Shown: positions 24,401-35,417 of the stretch, in pieces | How the letters are laid out: each line of letters starts with the position of its first letter | Numbering within the stretch: position 1 is the stretch's first letter | Source of the DNA: Cliona cf. orientalis | Taxonomy: Eukaryota; Porifera; Demospongiae; Clionaida; Clionaidae | Length of the DNA stretch: 64,000 bases | Direction: 5' to 3' | Assembly (NCBI GenBank): GCA_963930775.1 | Contig: OZ005707.1 | Span: forward strand, 2,356,001-2,420,000 | Position numbers and translations under genes: made by a program | Notes under the pieces: model-generated | Seen by the model: only the letters and a program-made list of their open reading frames with translations | Told to the model about the DNA's origin: nothing | Database searches by the model: none

Positions 24401-27400
24401 AATTAACCCTTGCCGCAAAGCGTAGGCAGAGGGGTTACTGCAGTTGTTTGGCTATTTTTGTCCGTCCGTCCGTCCGTCTGTTCATCGCAACCCTCCCTTG
24501 CTAAATGGTAAGGGTCGTCTGAGAGAAAGTACGCATTCAAGGGTATAAAGGAATAGTGGTCATGTTAAGTCCTGCCCAGTGGTGTAGTAGTGCATATGCA
24601 GCTGTTGCCTGTCTGCATTTATATGGCTCTTCAGTACCTCAGCTACATGACTGATTACAATTCTGTGCCTTGCTGGTCGGTTGTCAATGCAGTGACAGTG
24701 TGAACAGGCAGTGCATAAGGCAGTTTAGGTAGTCACGGAAGCTTTCAGTTTGTATAGTGACATAGCCAGGTGCCTCCCCCTACTCCTAGATCATGCACTA
24801 ACTCTAACCATAAACATGTTCAGGTGCAGGGTATGTACCATATTATTTCTTCTAAAAATTCGGCATGAAAATTAATATTGCTTTAGCTTCGCCGAATTTT
24901 AGAGGTTATTATTCATCATTCTGTCTGCGTGCGCATTCCATTCCCGTTTATAGCATATACGCATGACAACCTTTGCCGAAAAATTAGAGACTATATTATT
25001 CAATCATTTGGTAAAGGGTGCCGAATAATTAGAAGGGCTGAATTGTTAGAAGAAATACGGTAGTATTCCTGATACTGAACAAGCATACACAGTGAGCCAT
25101 GCTATACACACGCATGAGTCATGCATGCATGTAGCGGTGAGGGTTCTGCACTCAAGTGCATTAATTTAGAGTGGTTGCTTACAGCTCATGGTTCACAGAT
25201 TTCCACTTGGAATCGCATTATTTTCTGTCGAGAAAGAGCCGAGTCACCAATTATCATGGCAGGCAAATAACGTTGCATATTATTATATTTCCTGAATGAA
25301 ACCATTACAATACACACCTGTAGAAGCATACAAGAAATGCTCACTTTGGACACGTTCTAGAATGTTCTGTGCATTGCAGCTGAGATTAATTATTAGCACA
25401 AAGACCTACTGATTAGACCATTACTATGGAATTCCAAAGCGGACAAAATTAGATGATACACAAAATAATTGTCAAACAGACTTACACATAAAACAATTGT
25501 CAAACTTGTCTAGAACAATTGTCAAGCTCGTCCAAAATAATTGTCAAACTGCTACACACATAATATTGTGCACACTTTGCCTAAAACATTTGTCAGTCCT
25601 TGTACAAAACTACTGTCAAAGACACACATTTGCAATGGTCAAAACCACACAAGTTTGTCATGCGCAAATGTCGTTATGCTCAACCCACGCACCAATTAAG
25701 GTTGGAATCGGATATGGAATCCACAATACGCAATTATGCTGCTGGTGTGATCCAAATAAAGTGCACCCTGCAGAGAGCGAGACTCAGCCGAGCTGTCGCA
25801 CGAAGTGAGGCTAAAATGACGTGCTATTGAGATGGACGTGGAGTATGAATGTCTCTCTTCTTAACAGGTAGCTGTAATGTCAGAGTTCGGCGCAAAATCA
25901 GTCACGGAGCCAGTGTACGGTGGCTTTGCACGATTGTGAGACTAGTGATGCGTGTTGGTGTATCTCGATATCCAGGTAGTTTTGCCAAGCAGCTTGATCC
26001 CCGCCTAATGTCTGCAAAGGACTATACATATATATCTTCGTGCATAAATTGAATTTGGGGGAGTCTGGATTACCGTATTTCTTCTAAAAATTCGGCCCTT
26101 CTAATTATTCGGCACCCTTTACCGAATGATTGAATATAGTCTCTAATTTTTCGGCAAAGGTCGTCATGCGTATATGCTATAAACGGGAATGGAATGTGCA
26201 CGCAGACGGAATGATGAATATTAACTTCTATAAATTCGGCGAAGCTAAAGCAATATTATTATTTTCATGCCGAATTTTTAGAAGAAATACGGTAATATTT
26301 AATATAAGCAAGCTACACTATAGTCTAGCGAAGCCACGCTGACTGATTTTGCGCCAAACTCTGACATTACGGCTACCTGTTAAGAAGAGAGGCACTCACA
26401 CTCCACGTCCATCCCAATAGCACGTAATTATAGCCTCGCTTCTTCGTGTGACAGCTTGACTGAGACTGAGTCTCGCTCTCCGTGCAGGGTGCGCTTTATT
26501 TAGATCACACCAGCAGCGCGTAATGACGTAATTACGTATCGTGGATTCCATATCCGATTCCAACCTTAATTGGTGCGTGGGTTGAGCATAACGATTTGTA
26601 CGTTTGCGCATGACAAACTTGTGTGGTTTTGACCATTGCAAATGTGTGTCTTTGACAATAGTTTTGTATAAGGACTGACAAATGTTTTAGGCAAAGTGTG
26701 CACAATATTATGTGTGTAGCAGTTTGACAATTATTTTGGACGAGCTTGACAATTGTTCTAGACAAGTTTGACAATTGTTTTATGTGTAAGTCTGTTTGAC
26801 ATTTATTTTGTGTATCATCCAGTTTTGTCCGCTTTGGAATTCCATACATTACACTTGTTCTAGAAGTTTGTCTCTGTGTACACACAATCAGAAGTGCATA
26901 CCCACATGTAGATCTCCAAGGGATAAATGGTATTCATGTAGCCCACATATGGAACCATTAAGTGTATTCATCAGTGGATGGTGAGCTTCCATAGTATCAT
27001 TCATGCATAAGAAATGCAAACAATTCAACTGTAGAGGCAAGTAGGGCTGCAAAAATCCAATGGAAGAGAGGAAAAGTAGCTTCAAATCTGTGCAGCTTTT
27101 CAAAAACCAGACTCTGGGAATTGGATCCTATGGAGCTGTTTGTAAAGCAAAATGTGATGACCTTCTCTGTGCTGCCAAAATCATTCACCCAACACTCTTT
27201 TACCCAATCACACAGCTTCAAGTTGTACCTACGAAGGAGCACAGACTGCCAATTAAGAGGTTTGAACAAGAATGTGAATTCTTGAGTACTATACGACATC
27301 CAAACATTGTCCAGTACCTGTGTATGCACCAAGATCCCGACACTGGTCTTCCTGTGTTGCTGATGGAGCTGATGGATGAAAATTTGACCCTTTTTTTGGA

Positions 27401-30400
27401 CAACTACCCACAGCCAATTGCCTATCACACTCAAGCCAACCTTTGCCACGACATTGCACTAGCATTATCGTTTCTCCACTCCAATGGAATCGTTCATAGA
27501 GATCTCTCCAGCAATAATGTGTTGCTATTCAGTAACATCAGAGCCAAGGTGACGGATTTTGGAATGGCAAAGCTGAGTGACTTAAATTCTCGCAGTACCT
27601 TCACCATGTGTCCAGGCACGGATGTCTACATGCCTCCAGAAGCAGTCCATGAGGAGCCATTATACACGGAGAAGATTGACTGCTTCTCATTTGGTGTCAT
27701 CATTATCCAAATGTTAACGCGACAATTTCCTGAACCTGGAAATCGAAGAGCTCCAGCAAATCATCCAGGGTTACCAAACACTGCTGAGGTGCCAGTAGCA
27801 GAAGTTGTTCGCAGACAAAATCACATCAGTCAAGTTGAGCCCAACCATCCTCTCCTGCCAATTGCTCTCGATTGCCTGAAAGACAAGGATACTGAGCGTC
27901 CCTCAGCTCCACAGCTCTGTGAAAGAATGGCTAGTTTGAAAGGGAGACCAGAGTACAGTGAAAGCGTAACAGCTATGCAACAGGAGAAGCAGATACTAAG
28001 ACAACAATTGCAACACTTGCAGCAGAGTTTATTGAAGGAGAGAGAGGATAAAGACAGAGAGCTAGGGCAAATGGCGCAACAGTTGCAACAACTACAGCTA
28101 ACTTCAACAAAAGAGAGAGAGGAAAACAAGAAACTTCAGCAATCTGTGGCTCTTCAAGGGGAAGAGATAAAATGCATCACAAGAATGAGGGATGAAAGAG
28201 AAAAGCAGCTAAATCAAGAGTTGGAAAGTAGCCTACAGGAAAGAGCTGAACTGGATAAACAATTCCATTACCTTGAAGAGAGGCTGCTGATGTGTGGTGA
28301 GCTACCACAGAAGCAACAAGATGAGGAAATAGCTGATAGATTGGTTTGGAGACAAGCAGGGAGGGCACCATTTTCTGACAGAAGGTGGTGTGATGCCAGT
28401 CTCGATGGCAATAGGCTTTATTTTTTGGATGGTGACCGTCATCTTTGGATGTATGACATCCGTGAACAGAGTTGGACGCAACTTCCTGACTGTCTATATG
28501 GTTGCTCCAGTCTTGCAGTCCTCCATGAGCTACCCACAACTGTTGGTGGAGACCTTACCAATAAGCTCATGAGCCTCTCTACCGAAGGAAAATGGATAGA
28601 AAAATTCCATGCGATGCCTACAAAACGATGTTTTGTGACTACTGTGTCCACTGGAACAGCTTTGATTGTAGCAGGGGGTAGTGGACAGAATTCTAGGGAT
28701 CTAACAACAGTCGAAGTGCTGAACATTGAGAATAACGTGTGGTCTACTGCCCTAGATTTACCGGAACCGTTGCAATATCACTCAGCAACTATCGCTGGAG
28801 ATGAGCTCTACATGCTGGGGGGAGAAGTCGATATTACCCCTACTAATTCCGTATACACATGTTCAGTGAGTGCTCTTCTTCAGACTTGTACGCAAAGATC
28901 CTTAGTAGGAAGTCTTCGACGTGCTCTGTCACTGTCAAGTGATAGTGGTGTGTGGAATAAGCTTGCCGATCTTCCTGTCACTGGGTCCACTTGTGTAAGC
29001 CTATGTGGACAGCTCCTCGCGATCGGTGGGATGGATTTCAATTTAGAACCCAGTACAGCTGTTTACGCATACGATACATCAACCGACTCCTGGGATATCA
29101 AAAGTCATATGACGACGACAAGAAGATACTGCTTTGCAGCTGTCCTCCCTGATAACCAACTGATGATAGTTGGAGGTTGGATTGACAAGAATCAGACCCG
29201 TTCTGACTCTATCGAGTTTGGTGATTTAGTGTAGTGTGTGACAAATATGCAATTAGCTGACATAGCTCCTTATTATGATGTGTATACTGTCATACCCTAT
29301 GAATAAGAGTATTTGTATTATGTATTGTAGTTATATACTCAATATTATTATTGTAGTTGATGATTCACTCTTGCCGCAAAGCGTAGGCGGAGGGTTACTG
29401 CAATCATTTGTGTTCTCTCAAGATAATGATAATTATAGATAGAAAGTTTACAATGTCATGATCATTATGTACTTGTCATTGTTACCATGATAGTGGAGGT
29501 AACAATGCTACCTTTAGTAACATTGATTTACTAAAATTAATGATAGTGAGCTGCATTCCATTCCACATCAATTTACATGATAGCTACCGGCAAACAATGT
29601 GATCATCGATTAGCCTCGAAACCATGCATGGGAGTTGCTTGGGGACGAGGGTAATCATTGATTCCTCCATTGTGCCAGGAATTTTTCTATATTGGGTGAG
29701 GGATTGGGGTGAAGTAGCAAGGCTGAAGCCACCCCCCTTCTGCTTATAGCATCTATAATTCAGGTTATTTTGAATTAATCGTATGCAGCATCCCTATATG
29801 GAGCAATACAAATCTTCTCAAGTCCACTGCTGGTAAGTCTTGGCGATAATAACATTATAGTTTGTCACCATTGCCTCGAATTCAAATGCCATTGCGTACC
29901 GTTGCCTTATTGCCTTTTCTTGTAGGGAAAACTTAGTGATATTCATGGAAGAAAGAAAGTTCTTATTCTCTCCTATGTTGGGCCATTCCTGGGCTATATG
30001 GTGATGGGGCTATCATACTCACTTGTGCTGCTGACAGTCTCAAGAATTGTACATGGTGGGTGTAATTTGGCCATAATATTATATTCATGCAAGGTGGGAA
30101 GTCACTGCATGACTGAGTAAAACCGTCTGATTATATTTCAAAAATTATAAGCACCCTTTGATGTTAATTACAGCACTTCTCCTAAAATACTTTCTTAGAT
30201 TACCGACTTATCTATCACATTCTGCTCATCCCTTCCTGAATACTATAATAATATATCCAATATTGAAAGTTTGTGTCTTTAAGTAATAATATGATAAATA
30301 ATTTAAATGTATTTTTGGACTTGTGGCTACAATCGTTTGGGCATGGATTTTGTGCTTTATTAAGTGGTGATTGTCATTGTAAACAATTAAGTAAGCATAG

Positions 30401-31404
30401 GTATAGCTAGTATGTTCATGTCCCTCTTGCTTCGTTGCTATCGTGCAGGTTTGTTGAAGCATGGACTTTCAATCAGCAAAGCATACCTCGCTGACATTGC
30501 CAGTAGTCATGAGAGACAGTCTGTTCTTGGAATGTTCAATGCCTGCAGTAGTTTTGGCTTCATATTTGGACCATTGATTAGTGGATATTTAGCCGACAGA
30601 GACCCCACTCTTCAGCTCAGTGTGTTAACTGGAGCTGGAATATTTGGAATGAATTTTGTATTGGTGGCTGTTCTATTGCCATCCATGCCTTTGCCTGTTT
30701 TAAACAATGACCAGACATCCAATCCTTCGTCATCCCCCGACCAAGCCAATCAGATCGGTGATAGAACTACACTTGAACAAGTTTTGCATTCCTTAAACGT
30801 CTTTAGAAGAATACATGTCCACTGGTGGCAGTTGGTGGATGTTATCATTATTCAATTCCTACTCACATTTTCCAGTATCATTTTCAAATTTAGTTTTGTT
30901 GTTTTCATGGACGAACAATTTCATGTCAGTGGCACAACCCTCGGTCAAATATTATCATTCAATGGACTAGCATCCGCTCTAGGCTCTGCAACATCAGGAA
31001 GGATTTCCAAGCTCTACTCATCCAACTCCAAACAAGTAGCACACTTTACATTGCTGCTGGCTCTCTCACTTACTTGTCTGACTTTTGCTCCAAATATTGT
31101 TTGCATTGTTCTGCTCCTTATTCCCCTCTCTCTGTCAACTGCAAATCTGAGGACCTGTTTGTTGAACCTGATGCTTCAGAGAGGAAGGGCAGAGGAAAAG
31201 GGTGCCATCGTTGGTCTGGCAAACTCGATAAGTTCCATCAGTCGCATGTTGGCTCCGAGCATTGTTGGAGTAAGTCAAGAGTACAGTGTTAGACTGCCTG
31301 GGTATCTCAGTGCAGTGCTAGCTCTTGCAGCTTCTGGTGTTGCACTCGTCTACTGTTGGGGTCAGGATACCACTGATAAAACATCTGATTCTGATACTTG
31401 CTAA
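18452..31404 (+). CDS. MFSD9-like major facilitator transporter, five exons
   Basis: Exons 18452-18655, 19300-19387, 29789-29832, 29926-30055 and 30449-31404 join in frame (phases 0, 1, 0, 1) to give 473 residues, close to the 474 I recall for vertebrate MFSD9. Splice sites are GT-AG, though the first donor (GTAAAA) is weak. Diagnostic stretches cross the exon joins: IYLIGFV|DLFGVSM, then IFSSPLL|GKLSDIHGRKK (the MFS motif A between TM2 and TM3), then RIVHG|GLLKHGLSISKA, matching my recollection of MFSD9. Expected topology is 12 spans; a loop of about 50 residues (NDQTSNPSSSPDQ) separates the halves. Substrate unknown. Intron 2 is 10.4 kb and contains a complete kinase-Kelch gene on the same strand. 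Confidence 0.9.
19548..20410. repeat. Diverged copy of a CCCAGTAGC repeat
   Basis: Starts with CCCAGTAGCTGCATAATGG and an AAGGTCATCAATATAG motif, and ends with an AATTACCTCATCGG.TGGCCG block that recurs inverted at about 22890-22980. Boundaries are approximate. It lies within MFSD9-like intron 2. Confidence 0.4.
20459..20965. mobile_element. CCCCAGTAGC interspersed element
   Basis: About 500 bp, with ends CCCCAGTAGCTGCATAG and TTGCTACTGGGG forming short inverted repeats. The interior shares long stretches (AAGTTTCGATGCTTCA, TATATATAGC, AGGCTAGCTTTATTTAT) with an inverted copy at 23586-24132 and a further copy at 63345-63880. Non-coding. Confidence 0.6.
21403..22076 (-). mobile_element. Helentron-like element
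   Basis: A 674-bp member: left edge CTAGAGCTCTGTAGAGCACA, right edge GCACATGCGCGCGGGGT, flanked by AA on each side. It closely follows the 58213-58822 copy in its interior (CACTCTCTCTG, TATTATTCTTGGC, GGCGATTTTTGTGCT). It lies in MFSD9-like intron 2. Confidence 0.7.
22077..23202. other. Intron 2 sequence without supported gene
   Basis: Within MFSD9-like intron 2. A minus-strand open frame near 22373-22660 has a hydrophobic stretch but no start context, family or splice evidence. About 22886-23000 carries the inverted partner of the 20330-20410 repeat block. Confidence 0.45.
23203..23400. mobile_element. Diverged copy of the GGCCACTCC MITE family
   Basis: In reverse orientation it shares CCGCCCGCATGTA.TTCCATC, AGCACCGGCACAAT and CCGTCCGCATCAGTTTTT with the element at 57789-58016. 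The ends are too eroded to place exactly. Confidence 0.5.
23586..24132. mobile_element. CCCCAGTAGC interspersed element, inverted copy
   Basis: Reverse-oriented relative of 20459-20965. It ends with GCAGCTACTGGGG and begins AGTAGCAATTTAC. It retains several near-copies of GGTAATTATGA/GAAACCTATGG units. Confidence 0.6.
24416..24500. repeat. TTGCCGCAAAGCGTAGG repeat with GTCC microsatellite
   Basis: CTTGCCGCAAAGCGTAGGC followed by GGGTTACTGCA recurs at 29369-29403, beside the kinase-Kelch gene's 3' end. Here it is followed by (GTCC)n. It looks like the edge of another repeat family; the full extent is not resolved. Confidence 0.45.
24836..25061. mobile_element. MITE with TTTCTTCTAAAAATTCGG ends
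   Basis: About 225 bp with inverted ends (ATTTCTTCTAAAAATTCGG and TTAGAAGAAATACGG). A second copy in the opposite orientation lies at 26071-26294. TA flanks. No coding sequence. Confidence 0.7.
25425..26846. mobile_element. Long-arm inverted-repeat element
   Basis: Arms 25425-25902 and about 26336-26846 are inverted copies, opening TATGGAATTCCAAAGCGGAC. Each arm has several degenerate ACAATTGTCAAACT units. The spacer contains the MITE at 26071-26294. The right end lies only about 210 bp upstream of the kinase-Kelch start codon, so it could supply that gene's 5' region. Confidence 0.75.
26071..26294. mobile_element. MITE with TTTCTTCTAAAAATTCGG ends, nested
   Basis: Inverted ends TACCGTATTTCTTCTAAAAA and its complement. 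The inner sequence matches the 24836-25061 copy in reverse (CATTCC.TTCCCGTTTATAGC). It sits in the spacer of the 25425-26846 inverted repeat. Confidence 0.75.
27060..29234 (+). CDS. Protein kinase / coiled-coil / Kelch-repeat protein
   Basis: A single exon encodes 724 residues. Residues 14-295 form a kinase domain of TKL-like type: loop GIGSYG at 20-25, Lys40 (AAK), Glu71 or Glu73, HRDLSSNN at 146, DFG at 166, GTDVYMPPEA, then CFSFGV and ERPSAPQL. All catalytic residues are present, so activity, probably on Ser/Thr, is expected. Residues 300-420 are Gln/Glu/Leu-rich coiled coil (LRQQLQHLQQSLLKERED). Residues about 430-720 are Kelch repeats of a beta-propeller (LIVAGGSG, LYMLGGE, LLAIGGMD, LMIVGGW, each followed by a W or Y strand). 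No signal peptide or TM, so cytoplasmic. It sits wholly within intron 2 of the MFSD9-like gene, same strand. A broken paralogue (36338-38579) and a fragment (34793-35417) lie nearby. Confidence 0.9.
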   Translation: MEERKSSFKSVQLFKNQTLGIGSYGAVCKAKCDDLLCAAKIIHPTLFYPITQLQVVPTKEHRLPIKRFEQECEFLSTIRHPNIVQYLCMHQDPDTGLPVLLMELMDENLTLFLDNYPQPIAYHTQANLCHDIALALSFLHSNGIVHRDLSSNNVLLFSNIRAKVTDFGMAKLSDLNSRSTFTMCPGTDVYMPPEAVHEEPLYTEKIDCFSFGVIIIQMLTRQFPEPGNRRAPANHPGLPNTAEVPVAEVVRRQNHISQVEPNHPLLPIALDCLKDKDTERPSAPQLCERMASLKGRPEYSESVTAMQQEKQILRQQLQHLQQSLLKEREDKDRELGQMAQQLQQLQLTSTKEREENKKLQQSVALQGEEIKCITRMRDEREKQLNQELESSLQERAELDKQFHYLEERLLMCGELPQKQQDEEIADRLVWRQAGRAPFSDRRWCDASLDGNRLYFLDGDRHLWMYDIREQSWTQLPDCLYGCSSLAVLHELPTTVGGDLTNKLMSLSTEGKWIEKFHAMPTKRCFVTTVSTGTALIVAGGSGQNSRDLTTVEVLNIENNVWSTALDLPEPLQYHSATIAGDELYMLGGEVDITPTNSVYTCSVSALLQTCTQRSLVGSLRRALSLSSDSGVWNKLADLPVTGSTCVSLCGQLLAIGGMDFNLEPSTAVYAYDTSTDSWDIKSHMTTTRRYCFAAVLPDNQLMIVGGWIDKNQTRSDSIEFGDLV

Positions 31405-31549
31405 TGTAAATAGAGTTCATATCTCTATTATTATGTATTGTAGCTTGTTCATCTCTGCAACTAACATTAATATCTTATTTTTGTGGCAAGTTGCACACAT
31501 TAAATTATCAGTTTGAAATAAATATAATATTATTGTATTGATGTGAAAG

Positions 31550-31745
31550 AATGCCCCAATATCGGCCCATCACCCCCTCAATTTCCAGCTTAATGTATGT
31601 AAGTCGGAGTTCCCATGCACCCATAAGCAAGCCTTGCAGTATTCTGCTTGGTATGTATGATCTTGGAAAGAGGGAATCCCCCAGACTCTTTTAAACCATT
31701 GGGCTCACTAGCTGCCCAGGTATCTCCATAGATCTGAGTCTCAGT
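31550..31745 (+). repeat. Duplicated 3' segment (copy 1)
   Basis: Shares GCCCCAATATCGGCCCATCA, AAGTCGGAGTTCCCATGCAC and AAGCAAGCCTTGCAGTAT with 38745-38945. Similarity starts slightly upstream, with TTGCACACATTAAAT and ATCAGTTTG. One copy follows the MFSD9-like gene, the other the broken kinase-Kelch gene. It is either a repeat or part of the same local duplication. Confidence 0.65.
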
Positions 31746-32157
31746 CACACTGCATCTTATTCTAGTTCTTGACTTTTATATAATAATCAAAGTGAAGGCT
31801 TGAAAATCAATGTGATCTTGAAAGCACAAATAAGAGTCTTGATTGCTAAATGTTAGTTCTTTTATTATTGTTTTCACTGCTTCCAATGCCCTTGGCAAAT
31901 ATGCAGACAGGCTGTAGGGTGCTGAAATGCTTGTGTATAAAGAAGGAGGAAGGGGTTAGAACAAAGTCAGAGAGCCATAGACAATTTAACACTCTGTATG
32001 GATAGAATGACCATGCATATGAAAGGTAGCTATGCAGTGTGCACATACTTAGTATGTACCAAATTTCGTGCTAGATTGAACAAGCTCCACTGTCTGTCCA
32101 TCTTCAATCCACACCTGGATGCTGATACAAATAAAGGAACGTAGAACACATACACAG
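31746..32157. other. Intergenic, no gene seen
   Basis: No convincing frame or structured repeat between the duplicated segment and the tandem array. Confidence 0.5.
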
Positions 32158-32618
32158 AAAAACTCAGCATCCAATCATTTCCCTGCATGCTGCCTGCATA
32201 AAAACCAGGGGGGGGGGGGGGGGGGGAGGACAGCTGTCACTTTATCAAACTACCCGAGTGTGTGTCTATAGTGTACACCTTGTGCACAGTGAGAGAGAAA
32301 TAAGGTAGAAGTCACTTCCCTGAGAAGGAAAAAGGTCTTTAACTTGTGAGATAGCTACTCTGCACCTAGTGATCTTTGTCCATTTTCAAAAAACTCAGCA
32401 TCCAATCATTTCCCTGCATGCTGCCTGCATAAAAACCAGGGGGGGGGGGGGGGGAGGACAGCTGTCACTTTATCAAACTACCCGAGTGTGTGTCTATAGT
32501 GTACACCTTGTGCACAGTGAGAGAGAAATAAGGTAGAAGTCACTTCCCTGAGAAGGAAAAAGGTCTTTAACTTGTGAGATAGCTACTCTGCACCTAGTGA
32601 TCTTTGTCCATTTTCAAT
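32158..32618. repeat. Tandem duplication, 231-bp period, with G-runs
   Basis: Two almost identical units start AAAAACTCAGCATCCAATC at 32158 and 32389. They differ mainly in the length of an internal G-run (19 at 32208, 16 at 32439). Near identity means a recent duplication. More diverged relatives of the CACTTCCCTGGAGG motif continue to about 33200. Confidence 0.8.
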
Positions 32619-33200
32619 CCATGATGACAATCACCTTACTCAAGGAGGGGGGCTTCAAGTCTGTAGGATGAACACCTGTGTGTAGTGGACACCTTGTATG
32701 CTAACGTGCACATGGAAAGAGAAGTTGATACAAAAATTAATGCTCTGAGAGAACTAGAAATCAAGTCATCTCCCTAACTTAAAGAATGATTCGCTCTTCA
32801 TCTTGTGGGATACTCGCCTCGTACCTGCAGACTTGCAGGGTGACTTGTGTATTGGGCAATGGCTCTATAATTGACAGTATGTGCAAATTGAAAGATAAGT
32901 TGGTAAATAAGAAGAGAATTGAAATTAAGGCACTTCTCTGGAGGGAAAAAAAAGCATTTTGTGGGATGCATACCTGATTAAGAAAAACAATGCGTGCATA
33001 CCAGAAAGTCAATTAAGTCACTTCCCTGGAGGAAAAAAATTTTAATTATGGAATGCTCTCTCTCACCTGATACTGACAAAAATGATTAGTACATAATTAA
33101 TGCACACCATAGAAAGTCAAATTTAATCACTTTCCTGGAGCTGAGGAGAAAAGGGAAAAACGCTGGTTGCTGTTGGAAAAATTTTACCAAGTTGTTAGAG
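32619..33200. repeat. Diverged tandem units (CACTTCCCTGGAGG)
   Basis: Three or more degraded units share AAGTCACTTCCCTGGAGG.A and TGTGGGATGC.TACCTG-like blocks at about 32790-33160. Read on the minus strand, each unit shows a T-rich tract ending CCTCCAG, like a splice acceptor, but no coherent exon follows. Confidence 0.4.
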
Positions 33201-33363
33201 CAATCAGTTGAGATTATGCATAACACACACAAGCAGCAATCAAATTAATTTTAAGACTGAAATGCACCATAATATTATTATTTCAGTAGTTGCATTACAT
33301 TTGGACATAATATTATTATGCTACAACAAATACTGTCCCCTTTCATGACTACTGCAAATAATA

Positions 33364-34690
33364 TTGGGATGCAAGGTTGTAACTCTTGAAAAAAAGCCTG
33401 TTGTCCAGTGTGCCTTCAACCATGCTGGTACACTATGTGGTGGTTGCAAGGAAAACTACAGCCTGGCTATAGGATCACTGAAGTGCATCCAATATTCAAA
33501 CAACAACATGGCTCTTCTCATTTTATTTGCAAGTACAGGGATCATGCTTGTGTCTTTTATTCTTGTGCTAAATCTGACAGCCAAACAAGGGCTAATAAAT
33601 GGTGTATAGCTAGTGCTTCATGCTAACATTTATGTACCCACAAAGTTGGTTCCCCTATCAACAGAATTTATATTCACGTATATACCATTATCAGTTCTAG
33701 TTTGTAAATTTTGACAGTGTGATGTCAGTATCATGGCTGCCTGTACAAATTAAAAAAGCGTTATTAAATTCTAAGCCTTCAGCCATTTGCAGTCACAAAT
33801 GTGCGCTATTCTACCAGCATCTGTGGATGTATCCTACAGAGTTACATAATAATTATATTGCTTCTTTATTGTATGTACGCCTTAATGAAACTCCACATAA
33901 TGGCACAAAATTGAGCGAAAACGAAACCAAAAGAGCAGTAGACCGATTGGGTACTAGTTTTGTACTACCACTCAACACAATTAGATTTCCAAGTAATAAA
34001 CTTTCAAGAATCATGACTGACTTCCGTTTATAGACATGGCAGACCTAGAGTATATGTATAGAGGAGCAAAAGTAGTAAAACTATTGTGAGTTTGACAATG
34101 TTTAGATCAGGAATGATACTGAAAGTAAGAGAATAGATCAGAATAAGTAGCTATAGGCCTTGAATAAGCAGCAAGACTCCAAACCAATAGCTAGTGCATG
34201 GTGTTTGTCTTTTAGCAAAATTAGTGTCATAGAATGGAGTGAACTAATAAAGCAAGTGCCTCTACTATAACACGAATGAGCTTCATATATTATTATAAGA
34301 GAGAAGAAAGAGTGTGGCCAGGAGAGGAACTGCTTCGTCACCAAGTAGTTTGGTGATGAGAGAAGAGTAGCATGAGGCAGTTTTGTTTTTTTTTTTGCTT
34401 ATAATACTTTATGCAATAATATGCAATGGACACACAATAGCTGCTAAAGCTAATACAGGTGTGTACCCTATAGTTAAACTACGTGTATATAACAAAATGA
34501 GAGCACTTAAAATTAATTAGCTAGTTGCTAACAGTAATTTATGATACTACCAGCAATAGACCAAATGTAGAGAGGGAAGAGAAACTGTAGTCACGTACGT
34601 TTTCCAAAGGGAATTAGATCGTGAAAAAAAGCAGCTTTCGATTCCAAAAGTAATCTAAATTGAACCATGCAACAAATACCTGAATAATAT
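33364..34690 (-). pseudogene. Rearranged fragments of the beta-helix/multi-TM gene
   Basis: 33716-34690 (minus) matches 39205-40205 of the intact 39265-42756 gene: the membrane-span region and tail, with a deletion of about 200 bp near 34250 and an insertion of about 150 bp after 34380. 33364-33620 matches a neighbouring part (ending CGGCKENYSLAIG and the first span LILFASTGIMLV) but in plus orientation, so one piece has been inverted. Frames are interrupted. It is a dead partial copy. Confidence 0.8.
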
Positions 34691-34792
34691 TGTATACTCT
34701 AATACAATAATATTATACACAATGTCATGTATAGTAACTGTTTATAGAGCTGTAGACGCATGCATACTGCCATAGATGGTAATATAGTACGT

Positions 34793-35417
34793 CCCGAACT
34801 GTGACACGCCTCCCAGTTCTACCAAGAGTATATACTCTTGGTTCTACTAATGGAGTACGTTAATAGACAATAGCCTGACTCACTTTCTGGAAAGCTCAAT
34901 CCCCACAGCTGATCCCCTACCACATCCAAGTCAACATCTGCCATGATGTAAGTGAAAAGCGCTATCATTTCTCCACTCCAATGGCATCGTCCACAGAGAT
35001 CTCTCCAGCAACAATGTGTTGCTTATCAGCAAAATTAGTGCAAAATTGACCGACTTTGGAATGGCAAGCCTAGGTGATTTAAATCCTCAAGCAACTCACT
35101 TTACCAATACCATGTGTGCTGGCACTGAATCAGATGTCTACATGCCTCCAGAAGCTGTTCAAGACAAACCAGTGTACATATGCATGTAGAAGATCGACTG
35201 CTTCTCATTTGGTATCTTTGCAGTCCAGACACTGACACAAGAGTTCCACAAACCAGGAGATTGACAAATGATGATTAATGATCCACGCTACGTACCTATA
35301 GCTATAGGCCAGTCAAGATGAATGTACCAGAAATAGAACGACGACAAAACCACATACGTCGAGTTGATCCAAACCATATCCTCTCCTATATACCAATTAC
35401 CCTCGACTGTCTATATA
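34793..35417 (+). pseudogene. Kinase-domain fragment of the kinase-Kelch family
   Basis: Matches 36640-37190 of the larger broken copy, from CCTCCCAGTTCTAC through the HRDLSSNN and DFG regions to the end of the kinase domain, without N-lobe or Kelch part. Several frame changes and stops show that it is dead. At the position where the larger copy carries a stop (36962) this one reads AAA (Lys), so that stop arose after the two copies split. Confidence 0.8.
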
